From the NCBI RefSeq assembly GCF_000240225.1, contig NZ_AGUD01000039.1, positions 1 through 40,896 on the forward strand: 40,896 bases of DNA, written 5' to 3'. This document shows, in pieces, positions 8,040 to 17,124 of this stretch. Position numbers and translations under genes: made by a program. Each line of letters opens with the position of its first letter. Positions within the stretch are counted from its first letter, which is position 1. The notes beneath the pieces were generated by a model. It saw only the letters and a program-made list of their open reading frames with translations. It had not been told where the DNA came from and ran no database searches. The stretch is from Patulibacter medicamentivorans (GTDB taxonomy: Bacteria > Actinomycetota > Thermoleophilia > Solirubrobacterales > Solirubrobacteraceae).

Positions 8040-8912
8040 GTGAGCGACGCGCCGGAGCCGGACCTCGACGAGCAGCGGGCGCGCAGCCGCCAGCAGTGGG
8101 AATCCCAGGCGGCGGTGTGGGAGCGCCTGCGCCCGTGGCAGCAGGCGGCGTTCGAGCCGATCTCGCACTGGATGGTGGACGCGATCTCCCCGCAGCCGGG
8201 CCACGTCGTGCTGGAGGCGGCGGCGGGCCTGGGGGACACCGGTCTGCTGGCCGCCGAGCTGGTCCACCCCGGAGGCCGCGTGATCCTCGCCGACGGGGCC
8301 GAGGCGATGGTGGCCGCGGCGCGCCGTCACGCGGAGGAGCGCGGCATCCTCAACGTCGAGGCGACCCCGATGGAGCTGGAGTGGCTCGACATGGAGGCCG
8401 CCTCGCTCGACGGGCTCCTGGTCCGCTTCGGCTACATGCTCGTGCCCGACCCGGAGGCCGCCCTGCGCGACGCCCGGCGCGTGCTGCGGCCCGGCGGCCG
8501 GATCGCGCTGGCGGTCTGGGACCGCTACGAGGACAACCCCTGGTTCCGGGCGCCGATCGAGATCCTCGTCGCCCGCGGCCTGCTGCCCGCGTGGCCGCCG
8601 TCGTCGACCCATCCGTTCGCGCTCGGCGACCGCGAGCGCCTGATCGAGCTGCTGGGCAGCGCCGGGTTCGTCCTGCCCGAGGTCGAGCGACTGGAGATCA
8701 CCTACCGCTCGCCCGACGCGGCGACCCACCGCCGCAACCTGCTCGCGCTGTCGTCGATCGCGGGGCAGGCCGTGGCCGGGCTGCCGGACGACGAGCGGGC
8801 GGCGGTCGAGGCCGAGATCGACGAGGCCTTCGCCGCCTACCCGGATCCCAGCGGAGCGGAGGGCGCCGTCGCGGTGCCCGGCGCGGTGCTCGTGGCCTCC
8901 GCCGACGCCTGA
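8040..8912 (+). CDS. Class I SAM-dependent methyltransferase
   Basis: This is a 290-residue Rossmann-fold methyltransferase. The SAM-binding motif I is [13 protein letters not shown] at about 57-69 (the usual DxGxGxG is degenerate: [10 protein letters not shown]), followed by the acidic strand-2 end ILADGAEAM at 82-90 and a post-motif [18 protein letters not shown]. The substrate is unknown. Its proximity to menE raises the thought of demethylmenaquinone methyltransferase, but the sequence lacks the MenG/UbiE N-terminal signature and is about 60 residues longer, so I do not name it. The start is the GTG at 8040; a nearer ATG at 8032 runs into a stop after three codons. Confidence 0.8.
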   Translation: MSDAPEPDLDEQRARSRQQWESQAAVWERLRPWQQAAFEPISHWMVDAISPQPGHVVLEAAAGLGDTGLLAAELVHPGGRVILADGAEAMVAAARRHAEERGILNVEATPMELEWLDMEAASLDGLLVRFGYMLVPDPEAALRDARRVLRPGGRIALAVWDRYEDNPWFRAPIEILVARGLLPAWPPSSTHPFALGDRERLIELLGSAGFVLPEVERLEITYRSPDAATHRRNLLALSSIAGQAVAGLPDDERAAVEAEIDEAFAAYPDPSGAEGAVAVPGAVLVASADA

Positions 8913-8994
8913 TCCGGCGGCTGCGCGGGATACGGGACGCTCGGACGGATTCCCGCACGGGCGCACGGCGCCCGCAACCCTCGCGCGCTTAGAC

Positions 8995-9003
8995 TCCGCG
9001 CCT
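8995..9003 (+). promoter_or_regulatory. Candidate -10 region of ilvC (TAGACT)
   Basis: The sequence ttagactccgcgcctatg places TAGACT eight bases before the ilvC ATG at 9004, with no ribosome-binding site between. This is one of the clearest leaderless-type starts in the window. Confidence 0.5.
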
Positions 9004-10005
9004 ATGTTCTACGACGACGACGCGGATCTGACGCTGCTCGACGGCAAGACCGTCGCGATCATCGGCTTCGGGTCCCAGGGCCACGCGCACTCCCAGAACC
9101 TCAAGGACTCGGGCGTCAACGTCGTCGTCGGCCTCCGCGAGGGCTCCTCGTCGGTCCAGAAGGCCAAGGACGCCGGCCTCGAGGTGCTCTCGATCGCCGA
9201 CGCCGCCAGCAAGGGCGACATCGTCCAGATCCTGGTCCCGGACGAGCTGCACCGCGACGTCTGGGAGAACGAGGTCAAGGACGGCATCGCGCCGGGCAAC
9301 CTGGTCCTCTTCGGCCACGGCTTCTCGATCCTCTACGGCGAGGTCCAGCCGCCCGCCGACGTCGACGTCGCGCTGGCCGCTCCGAAGGGCCCGGGCCACC
9401 TGGTCCGCCGCCAGTACCAGGAGGGCTCCGGCGTCCCGGGCCTGATCGCCGTCCACCAGGACGCGACCGGCAACGCCAAGGCGCTGACCCTGGCCTACGC
9501 CAAGGGCATCGGCTGCACCCGCGGCGGCGTCTTCGAGACGACCTTCAAGGACGAGACCGAGACCGACCTGTTCGGCGAGCAGGCCGTCCTCTGCGGCGGC
9601 GCCTCGGCGCTGGTCCAGGCCGGCTTCGAGACCCTGACCGAGGCCGGCTACCCGGCCGAGATGGCCTACTTCGAGTGCCTCCACGAGCTCAAGCTGATCG
9701 TGGACCTGATGTACGAGAAGGGCCTCGCGGGGATGCGCTACTCGATCTCCAACACGGCCGAGTACGGCGACCTGACCCGTGGCCCGCGCGTCGTCAACGA
9801 CAGCGTCAAGGCCGAGATGAAGAAGATCCTCGGCGAGATCCAGGACGGCACCTTCGCCCGCGAGTTCATCGCCGAGAACCGCGCCGGCAACGAGAACTTC
9901 AACCGGCTCCGCGAGGAGCAGGCGAAGACCCAGCTCGAGCTGACCGGCAAGGAGCTGCGCAAGCAGATGGACTGGATCGACGACGGCGGCTTCAGCCAGG
10001 GCTGA
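9004..10005 (+). CDS. ilvC: Ketol-acid reductoisomerase, class I
   Basis: IlvC converts 2-acetolactate or acetohydroxybutyrate to the dihydroxy acids of valine and isoleucine synthesis, using NADPH and Mg. The protein is 333 residues, the short class I size. The dinucleotide motif [13 protein letters not shown] is at 21-33, and the loop [10 protein letters not shown] with Arg and Ser residues fits NADPH preference. His105 (FGHGFSI) and Lys128 (APKGPGH) are the conserved active-site residues. The metal ligands Asp188, Glu192, Glu224 and Glu228 are all present. It stands alone: the usual neighbours ilvB and ilvN are not in the window. A strong hairpin follows its stop. Confidence 0.98.
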   Translation: MFYDDDADLTLLDGKTVAIIGFGSQGHAHSQNLKDSGVNVVVGLREGSSSVQKAKDAGLEVLSIADAASKGDIVQILVPDELHRDVWENEVKDGIAPGNLVLFGHGFSILYGEVQPPADVDVALAAPKGPGHLVRRQYQEGSGVPGLIAVHQDATGNAKALTLAYAKGIGCTRGGVFETTFKDETETDLFGEQAVLCGGASALVQAGFETLTEAGYPAEMAYFECLHELKLIVDLMYEKGLAGMRYSISNTAEYGDLTRGPRVVNDSVKAEMKKILGEIQDGTFAREFIAENRAGNENFNRLREEQAKTQLELTGKELRKQMDWIDDGGFSQG

Positions 10006-10044
10006 GCCGCGCCACGCGCGGGGCAGCCGCCTCGCGTCGCGGCC

Positions 10045-10077
10045 CCCGCGCGACCGGCCATGTCCGGTCGCCGCGGG
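10045..10077 (+). terminator. Hairpin after ilvC
   Basis: CCCGCG-CGACCGG (10045-10057) faces CCGGTCG-CCGCGGG (10064-10077) around a six-base loop, giving a stem of about 13-14 bp with one bulge. There is no U tract, as is common for terminators in GC-rich actinobacteria. It lies 40 bases after the ilvC stop and before the next gene. Confidence 0.6.
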
Positions 10078-10095
10078 CTCTGAGAGGATCGGGGC

Positions 10096-10626
10096 GTGAG
10101 CGCCGAGCCCGAGACCGGGGATCGCGAGCCGCGGCCATCGAGCGTGCTGGCCAGCAGCTCGCTGCTGGCGGCCGGCTCGGTCCTGACGGCCGGGTCGGTG
10201 CTGACCGCCCGATCGCGCCGCCCGGAGCGATCACCGGAGGCGCTCGCGACCGACGCCGCCAACCCGGCCGGGCTGGCGGGGACGTCGGACCAGCCGACGC
10301 GGATCACGGCGCCGGCCGCGGCTCCGCTGCCGCCGCGCCAGCCGGCCCCGCGGCCGTCGATCGGGACGACCGCGCCGGCCCCGGCGCGAGGCGCCGCCGG
10401 TCGCTCCGCCGCCGAGCCGCCGCTCGACGTCGGCCGGCTGGTGGTGGCGATCGTGATCGCGGTGCTGACCGGCGGCTTCGGCGCGGTGATCGGCGGGATC
10501 ATCCTCCTGCGGGGGCCGATCGGCCCGGTCCAGCGCGCGATCGGCTGGCTCTTCGCGATCGCCGGCGCGCTCTGGCTGCTGTTCCTGGTGCTGGGGATCG
10601 CCGCCAGCATCAACACCTGGAACTGA
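10096..10626 (+). CDS. Proline/alanine-rich two-helix membrane protein, unknown function
   Basis: This is a 176-residue protein that I do not recognise. Residues 1-110 are low-complexity, rich in Ala, Pro, Arg and Ser, with a small internal repeat (AAGSVLTAGSVLTA near 25-38), and are probably disordered and cytoplasmic. Two strong membrane segments follow at about 115-138 and 147-170 with a short RGPIGPVQR loop, and the protein ends four residues later. The arrangement resembles small actinobacterial DUF-type 2TM proteins. The GTG start at 10096 has only a weak purine-rich upstream (gaggatcgggg). It is convergent with the carboxypeptidase gene, 13 bases apart. Reality as a gene is supported by the coherent membrane segments. 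Confidence 0.65.
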   Translation: MSAEPETGDREPRPSSVLASSSLLAAGSVLTAGSVLTARSRRPERSPEALATDAANPAGLAGTSDQPTRITAPAAAPLPPRQPAPRPSIGTTAPAPARGAAGRSAAEPPLDVGRLVVAIVIAVLTGGFGAVIGGIILLRGPIGPVQRAIGWLFAIAGALWLLFLVLGIAASINTWN

Positions 10627-10639
10627 CGCGGCCGGGGCC

Positions 10640-12130
10640 CTAGCTCGGCACCAGCCCGTAGAGCGCGCCGAACTTCGTCGTCAGGTAGCGCACGAGGGGA
10701 TCGGGATCGAGCGGGCCGCCGGTGGTCGCCCGCAGGATCTCGTCGGTGGTCCGGGTGCGCCCGTGGCGGTGGACGTTCTCGCCCAGCCAGGCCCGCAGCG
10801 GCGCCGCGTCCCCGCGTGAGATCGCGCCTTCGAGGTCGGGGATCGCGGCGCCGGCCGCCTCCCACAGCTGGGCGCTGATGATGCTGCCCAGGGCGTAGGT
10901 CGGGAAGTAGCCCAGCTCGCCGAAGCTCCAGTGGATGTCCTGCAGAACGCCGTGCGCGTCGTCGGGCACGTCGACGCCGAGCAGCTCGCTCATCCGGGCG
11001 TTCCAGGCCGCCGGCAGGTCGTCGACCTCGAGGCTGCCCTCGAGCATCGCGACCTCGAGCTCGAACCGCAGCACGATGTGCATCGCGTAGGTGACCTCGT
11101 CGGCCTCGACCCGGATCAGCGACGGCCGGACGACGTTGACCGCCCGCAGGAAGGCATCGAGGTCGACGCCGGCGAGCGCGTCGCCGAACAGCTCCTGGGC
11201 GCGTGGGTACCAGTGCGCCCAGAACGCCCGCGAGCGACCGACCTGGTTCTCCCACAGCCGGCTCTGCGACTCGTGGATCCCCAGCGACGTCCCGGTGTCG
11301 GCGGTGGTGCCGGCCAGCGCCGGGTCGACCTGGAACTCGTAGAGGCCGTGGCCGACCTCGTGCAGCGTCGAGAGCAGGCCGCTGAGCGGGTCGGCCTCGT
11401 CGTAGCGGGTCGTCACCCGCACGTCGCCGGGCCCGACCTTCTGCGAGAACGGGTGGGTCGAGACGTCGAGCCGCCAGCTCTCGTCGTCGAAGCCGATCGT
11501 GCGGCCGATCTCCAGCGACAGCGTCCGCTGGGCGTCGACCGGGTAGACGCCGCCCAGCGGGTCGGGCAGCGGCTTGCCGGCGATCGCGGCGATCAGCGGC
11601 CGCAGCCCGGCCTGGAGGCGGTCGAACACCGACCGGACCTCGGCGGTCGTCATCTCGGGCTCGAACTGGTCCAGCAGCGCGTCGTAGGGGTGCGCGGCCT
11701 CGGGGAAGCACGCGGCCACGCGGCGGCGCAGCTCGAGGTTGCGCTTCAGCGCGGGGGCGAAGAGCGCGAAGTCGCTGGTCTCGCGGGCCTTCTGCCAGAC
11801 CGGCTGGGCGTCGGCGGCGGCCTGGGCGATCTCGGCGACCAGCTCGCCCGGGACCCGGCGGGCGCGCTCGTGGTCGCGGCGGACGGCGCGGATCACGCCC
11901 GGGTCCTCGCCGGCGGCCTCGGCCGCGTCCAGCAGCGATCCCAGCTCCGGATCGGTCAGGCGCTCGTGCGCGAGCCGCTCGACGGTGCCGCCGGCGCGGC
12001 CGCGGGCCGCGGTGCCGGCCGCCGGCATCGCCACCTGCTGGTCCCAGCCCAGCACGCGTGAGGCGTGCTGCAGGTCGTCGAGCTCGCGCAGCCGCTCGCG
12101 GAGGGCGGCCCGCGGATCGTCGGCGCTCAT
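10640..12130 (-). CDS. Carboxypeptidase Taq-type metallopeptidase (M32)
   Basis: This is a cytoplasmic zinc carboxypeptidase of family M32, 496 residues (family about 500). The zinc motif HEVGH is at 257-261 in TLHEVGHGLYEFQ, and the third-ligand motif HESQSRLWEN is at 286-295. Other family marks are the N-terminal LGWDQQVAMPAAGTAARG near 27-44, DVRVTTRYDE at 236-244, and VTYAMHIVLRFELE. The C-terminal TYALGSIISAQLWEA is also typical. The ATG at 12130 overlaps the stop codon of a 10-codon upstream reading frame, so translation may be coupled. It is convergent with the two-helix membrane protein. Confidence 0.95.
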   Translation of the reverse strand: MSADDPRAALRERLRELDDLQHASRVLGWDQQVAMPAAGTAARGRAGGTVERLAHERLTDPELGSLLDAAEAAGEDPGVIRAVRRDHERARRVPGELVAEIAQAAADAQPVWQKARETSDFALFAPALKRNLELRRRVAACFPEAAHPYDALLDQFEPEMTTAEVRSVFDRLQAGLRPLIAAIAGKPLPDPLGGVYPVDAQRTLSLEIGRTIGFDDESWRLDVSTHPFSQKVGPGDVRVTTRYDEADPLSGLLSTLHEVGHGLYEFQVDPALAGTTADTGTSLGIHESQSRLWENQVGRSRAFWAHWYPRAQELFGDALAGVDLDAFLRAVNVVRPSLIRVEADEVTYAMHIVLRFELEVAMLEGSLEVDDLPAAWNARMSELLGVDVPDDAHGVLQDIHWSFGELGYFPTYALGSIISAQLWEAAGAAIPDLEGAISRGDAAPLRAWLGENVHRHGRTRTTDEILRATTGGPLDPDPLVRYLTTKFGALYGLVPS

Positions 12131-12159
12131 CGGCGGGCAGTGACGGGACGGAAGGACAT
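12127..12159 (-). CDS. Putative 10-codon upstream ORF coupled to the M32 gene
   Basis: On the minus strand an ATG at 12159 opens a frame encoding MSFRPVTARR. Its TGA overlaps the start of the carboxypeptidase ATG (ATGA arrangement). A TAGCGT box at 12172-12167 ends seven bases before this ATG, the spacing of the other leaderless-type starts. A leaderless transcript would therefore begin with this small frame, and the peptidase would be translated by re-initiation. No peptide function is implied. Confidence 0.4.
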   Translation of the reverse strand: MSFRPVTARR

Positions 12160-12213
12160 GGCCGCGACGCTATCGGACGGGCCCGCCGGCTCCCGCGGGT
12201 CGCGCGACGGTGA

Positions 12214-13560
<1,347 letters not shown>

Positions 13561-13579
13561 CCAGAGGAGCCACCGCACC

Positions 13580-15193
13580 ATGCCCGAGACCCCCAAGGTC
13601 CTCGTCAAGGAGAAGGTCGGCCCGTCCGGGATCGACGCCCTGCGCGAGGCCGGCTTCGACGTCGACCTCGGCATCGACTGGGACGACGAGACGTTCCTCG
13701 CCAAGCTGCCGGAGTACGACGGCGTCCTGATCCGCTCGGCGACCAAGTTCACCCCGGAGCTGATCGACAAGGCGACCAACCTGAAGGTCGTCGGCCGTGC
13801 CGGCGTCGGCGTCGACAACGTCGACATCCCGGCCGCGACCAAGCGCGGGATCGTCGTCGTCAACGCGCCGCAGTCGAACGTCGTCACCGCCGCCGAGCAC
13901 ACGGTCGCGCTGATGATGGCGCTGGCCCGCAACATCCCGCAGGCGAACGCCTCGATGGCGGCCGGCAAGTGGGAGCGCTCGAAGTTCTCCGGCGTCGAGC
14001 TGTACGGCAAGACGATCGGGATCATCGGCTTCGGCCGGATCGGCCAGCTAGTCGCCGAGCGCGCCCAGGGCCTGGCGATGCGCGTGCTGGCCTTCGATCC
14101 CTACGTCAGCGCCGAGCGCTACAAGGAGCTGGGCGTCGAGAAGGCCGCCGACAGCGACGAGATCTACGCCGAGGCCGACTTCATCACGATCCACCTGCCG
14201 AAGACGCCGGAGACCGCCGGCTGGCTCGGGACCGCGGCGTTCGCCAAGGTCAAGCCGGGCGTGCGGGTGCTGAACGTGGCCCGCGGCGGCCTGATCGACG
14301 AGGCCGCGCTGCAGGTCGCGCTCGACGCCGGCACCGTCGCCGGCGCCGCGCTCGACGTGTTCCCGGAGGAGCCCGTCAGCGACCACCCGCTCGCCGGCTA
14401 CGACAACGTGATCCTGACGCCGCACCTGGGCGCGTCGACGGCCGAGGCCAACGACCGCGCCGGCTTCCAGGCGGCCGAGCAGATGGTCGCCGCCCTCACC
14501 GGCGGCACCGTCACGTCGGCCGTCAACGCGCCGGCGGTCGGCCGCGAGGATCTCGAGGTGCTGCGGCCGTTCCTGCCGCTCTCGTCGAAGCTCGGCCGCG
14601 TCGCCGCCGACCTGGCCGGCGGCAGCTCGATCGACCGGATCGAGGTCGAGGTCCTCGGCCGGATCGCCGAGCGCGACGTCCGCCCGCTCTCGCTGGCGGC
14701 GTTGCGGGGCGTGCTCGAGGGGCGCACCGAGGAGTCGGTCAACGACGTCAACGCGCCGTCGATCGCCGCCGAGCGCGGGATCGAGATCGAGGAGACCACG
14801 CGCACGCAGGCGCGCGACTTCACCGACCTGATCCGCGTCACCGTCGTCTCGGAGGGCGTCCGCCACCGCGTCGTCGGCACCACGCTCGGCCGCCGGAACC
14901 GCCCGCACCTGCTGGAGGCCTGGGGCCAGCGCTTCAACCTCCAGCTGGACGGCCACCTGCTGATCCTGCGCTACAGCGACCGCCCGGGCATGGTCGGGCG
15001 GATCGGCGCGCTGCTCGGCGACGCCGGGGTCAACATCGAGCAGGCGGCGGTCGGCTACGACCAGGACGACGACGGCGGTCGCGGCGAGCACGCCGTGATG
15101 GTCATCACCACCGACGGCCCGGTCGCGGCCGAGGTCCTCGACCGGATCCTGCAGCAGGACGGCTTCGTCGAGGGGCGCGCCGTCTCGCTCTAG
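13580..15193 (+). CDS. serA: D-3-phosphoglycerate dehydrogenase, ACT-containing long form
   Basis: This enzyme catalyses the first step of serine synthesis, NAD-dependent oxidation of 3-phosphoglycerate. It has 537 residues, the long type I form with substrate and nucleotide domains (1-315), an intervening allosteric domain (about 316-455) and a C-terminal ACT domain (about 461-537, HLLILRYSDRPGMVGRIGALLGDAGVNIEQ...). The NAD motif is GFGRIGQ at 150-156; catalytic Arg235, Glu264 and His282 are present. The ACT domain implies serine feedback control, as is known for the mycobacterial enzyme. AGAGGAG lies 10 bases before the ATG. It is cotranscribed with serC; a strong hairpin follows the stop. 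Confidence 0.98.
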   Translation: MPETPKVLVKEKVGPSGIDALREAGFDVDLGIDWDDETFLAKLPEYDGVLIRSATKFTPELIDKATNLKVVGRAGVGVDNVDIPAATKRGIVVVNAPQSNVVTAAEHTVALMMALARNIPQANASMAAGKWERSKFSGVELYGKTIGIIGFGRIGQLVAERAQGLAMRVLAFDPYVSAERYKELGVEKAADSDEIYAEADFITIHLPKTPETAGWLGTAAFAKVKPGVRVLNVARGGLIDEAALQVALDAGTVAGAALDVFPEEPVSDHPLAGYDNVILTPHLGASTAEANDRAGFQAAEQMVAALTGGTVTSAVNAPAVGREDLEVLRPFLPLSSKLGRVAADLAGGSSIDRIEVEVLGRIAERDVRPLSLAALRGVLEGRTEESVNDVNAPSIAAERGIEIEETTRTQARDFTDLIRVTVVSEGVRHRVVGTTLGRRNRPHLLEAWGQRFNLQLDGHLLILRYSDRPGMVGRIGALLGDAGVNIEQAAVGYDQDDDGGRGEHAVMVITTDGPVAAEVLDRILQQDGFVEGRAVSL

Positions 15194-15204
15194 CCGCGCC
15201 GATC

Positions 15205-15238
15205 CCCTCGGCTGGTTCGCGCGCGGACCAGCCGAGGG
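15205..15238 (+). terminator. Perfect 12-bp hairpin after serA
   Basis: CCCTCGGCTGGT (15205-15216) pairs perfectly with ACCAGCCGAGGG (15227-15238) across a 10-base loop, 12 bases after the serA stop. There is no U tract. It probably ends the serC-serA transcript and separates it from the leuA leader promoter, whose -10 box begins nine bases later. Confidence 0.7.
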
Positions 15239-15246
15239 AGCGCTGC

Positions 15247-15391
15247 TACGCTGCCCGGCAGTCATGGCTCGGCGCCTCGACCTCGCTCTTCTGCTCGTGC
15301 TCCTCCCCCGCTAGGGGGAGCGATGCGTGGCGGCCGCGAAGCCGCGAACTCACAGCAGGCAGGATCCGAGGACGAGCCCCACAGGAGACAC
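15247..15391 (+). promoter_or_regulatory. leuA promoter and leader-peptide attenuator region
   Basis: A TACGCT box (15247-15252) lies 11 bases before the ATG of a 16-codon leucine-rich peptide. At the end of the peptide, CTCCCCC (15303-15309) pairs perfectly with GGGGGAG (15314-15320) around GCTA, and this hairpin includes the leader stop codon. A second small hairpin (GCGGC/GCCGC) follows near 15330-15346. The leader segment GTGCTCCT (15297-15304, Val-Leu-Leu codons) is complementary to the leuA ribosome-binding site AGGAG plus CAC (15383-15391) with one bulged A. Ribosome stalling at the leucine codons could therefore expose the leuA site. The model is inferred from sequence. Confidence 0.65.
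15264..15314 (+). CDS. leuL: Leucine-rich leader peptide of leuA
   Basis: This is a 16-codon frame encoding MARRLDLALLLVLLPR, followed by TAG. Seven of sixteen residues are leucine (five CTC, one CTT, one CTG), with clusters of three and two in a row. It sits 84 bases before the leuA start on the same strand. A TACGCT box 11 bases upstream gives a nearly leaderless transcript. Leader peptides with runs of the end-product amino acid are the hallmark of ribosome-mediated attenuation, and such leaders are known for leuA in several actinobacteria. The encoded codons overlap both a hairpin and an anti-ribosome-binding-site segment. Confidence 0.8.
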   Translation: MARRLDLALLLVLLPR

Positions 15392-15397
15392 CCGACC

Positions 15398-17029
15398 ATG
15401 ACCACGCCCAGCGACCCGAACCGGGTCATCATCTTCGACACCACCCTGCGCGACGGCGAGCAGTCGCCGGGCATCTCGCTCAACAAGGGCGAGAAGCTGG
15501 AGATCGCCCACCAGCTCGCGCGGCTCGGGGTCGACGTGATCGAGGCCGGCTTCCCGATCGCCTCGCCCGGCGACTTCGAGGCGGTCCAGGCGATCGCCCG
15601 CGAGGTCGACGGCCCGGTGATCGCCGGGCTCGCCCGCGCCCAGGCCGGCGACATCACGCGGGCGGGGGAGGCGGTCCGCGACGCCGCGAAGCCGCGGATC
15701 CACACCTTCATCTCGACCTCCGACATCCACATCGAGCACCAGATGCGCAACACGCGCGCCGACGTGCTCGAGGGCGCCAAGGCGGCGGTCGCGCACGCCA
15801 AGTCGCTCGTCGACGACGTCGAGTTCAGCCCGATGGACGCCACCCGCGCCGACCCGGAGTTCACCGCCCAGGTGCTCCAGATCGCGATCGACGAGGGCGC
15901 CACGACGATCAACGTTCCCGACACCGTCGGCTACGCGACCCCCGACGAGTACGCGGAGTTCCTGAGCAAGCTCTACGAGTACACGCCGGCCCTGCGCGAC
16001 GTCGTGCTCTCGGTCCACTGCCACGACGACCTCGGGCTGGCGGTCCCCAACTCGCTGGCCGGCCTGTCGGTCGGCGCGCGCCAGGTCGAGTGCGCGGTCA
16101 ACGGGATCGGCGAGCGGGCCGGCAACACCTCGCTCGAGGAGATCATCATGCTCCTGGAGACCCGCAGGGACCGGCTCGGCTACACGACCGGCGCGGTCAC
16201 GACCGAGATCGCCCGCACCAGCCGCCTGGTCTCGCGCCTGACCGGCTACGCGGTCCAGCCGAACAAGGCGATCGTCGGCCGCAACGCCTTCAGCCACGAG
16301 TCGGGGATCCACCAGGACGGGGTCCTCAAGAACCGCCAGACGTTCGAGATCATGGACCCGGCCTCGATCGGGATCGACGACGCCGAGCAGCTGGTGCTGG
16401 GCAAGCACTCCGGTCGGGCCGCGCTGAAGGACGCGCTGTCCAAGCTCGGCTACGAGCTCGACGGCCAGGCGCTGCGGCAGGCGTTCGACAAGTTCAAGGA
16501 GGTGGCCGACCGCAAGAAGCAGGTCACCGCCATGGACCTCGAGGCGCTGGTGACCGACGAGCTGCGGGGCGACGACGCGGTCGGCGCCTTCCGGCTGGTC
16601 AGCTACGCCGTCGAGGCGACCAGCGACGCCCGCCCGCCGCACGCCGTGGTCGTCGTCGGGACGCCCGATCGCGGCGAGGTCTCCGGGTCGTTCACCGGCG
16701 ACGGCCCGGTCGACGCGGTCTTCCGGGCGATCGACGCCGCCGTCGGGGTCGACGCCCGCCTGCGCGAGTACCGGGTCGACGCGGTCACCGGCGGCCAGGA
16801 CGCGCTCGCCCAGGCCTCGGTCGTCGTCGAACTGGGGACCGCCGGCGCGGCGGTCCGCTGGGACCTGCCGGGCGTCGTGGCCGGCGACCGCGTGACCGGT
16901 GCCGGCCAGGCCGTCGACACCGACACGATCCGGGCGTCGGCGATCGCCTACCTGCGGGCGGTCAACGTGGCGGCCCGCAAGCTCGCCGCCGGGCATCGCG
17001 CCGACGGGGCGCTCGAGCCGACGCCCTAG
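15398..17029 (+). CDS. leuA: 2-Isopropylmalate synthase
   Basis: LeuA condenses acetyl-CoA with 2-oxoisovalerate, the committed step to leucine. It has 543 residues from the ATG at 15398 (AGGAG 10 bases upstream); an in-frame ATG at 15323 falls in the attenuator region and is rejected. The barrel motif DTTLRDGEQSPG is at 14-25, the metal-binding HCHDD with His207 and His209 is in SVHCHDDLGLAVPNS, followed by GIGERAGNTSLEE at 236-248 and FSHESGIHQDGVLKN at 298-312. Residues from about 400 form the C-terminal allosteric domain that binds leucine, so feedback inhibition is expected besides attenuation. It is the short bacterial form of about 510-550 residues, not the 600-residue corynebacterial one. 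Confidence 0.96.
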   Translation: MTTPSDPNRVIIFDTTLRDGEQSPGISLNKGEKLEIAHQLARLGVDVIEAGFPIASPGDFEAVQAIAREVDGPVIAGLARAQAGDITRAGEAVRDAAKPRIHTFISTSDIHIEHQMRNTRADVLEGAKAAVAHAKSLVDDVEFSPMDATRADPEFTAQVLQIAIDEGATTINVPDTVGYATPDEYAEFLSKLYEYTPALRDVVLSVHCHDDLGLAVPNSLAGLSVGARQVECAVNGIGERAGNTSLEEIIMLLETRRDRLGYTTGAVTTEIARTSRLVSRLTGYAVQPNKAIVGRNAFSHESGIHQDGVLKNRQTFEIMDPASIGIDDAEQLVLGKHSGRAALKDALSKLGYELDGQALRQAFDKFKEVADRKKQVTAMDLEALVTDELRGDDAVGAFRLVSYAVEATSDARPPHAVVVVGTPDRGEVSGSFTGDGPVDAVFRAIDAAVGVDARLREYRVDAVTGGQDALAQASVVVELGTAGAAVRWDLPGVVAGDRVTGAGQAVDTDTIRASAIAYLRAVNVAARKLAAGHRADGALEPTP

Positions 17030-17073
17030 CGGGACGCATCCGCTCGGCCGGGCCGGCCGTTGGACGGGGTGAG

Positions 17074-17099
17074 GGAGCGAGGCCCATCGGCCCCGCTCC
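17074..17099 (+). terminator. Hairpin between leuA and the ferritin-like gene
   Basis: GGAGCG-a-GGCC (17074-17084) faces GGCC-c-CGCTCC (17089-17099) around a four-base loop, a 10-bp stem with one A/C mismatch. It lies 45 bases after the leuA stop and 26 bases before the next start, so it could reduce read-through. No U tract. Confidence 0.4.
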
Positions 17100-17124
17100 A
17101 CGCCACGACCTACGGGAGAATCCC

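Noticed and set aside
8040-8912. MenG/UbiE identity for the methyltransferase near the men genes
   Set aside because: The length and N-terminus do not match and motif I is degenerate; proximity alone is not enough to name it.
15323-15397. Longer LeuA start at ATG 15323
   Set aside because: It lacks a ribosome-binding site and the 25 extra codons fall within the attenuator region; the ATG at 15398 has AGGAG and fits the family start.
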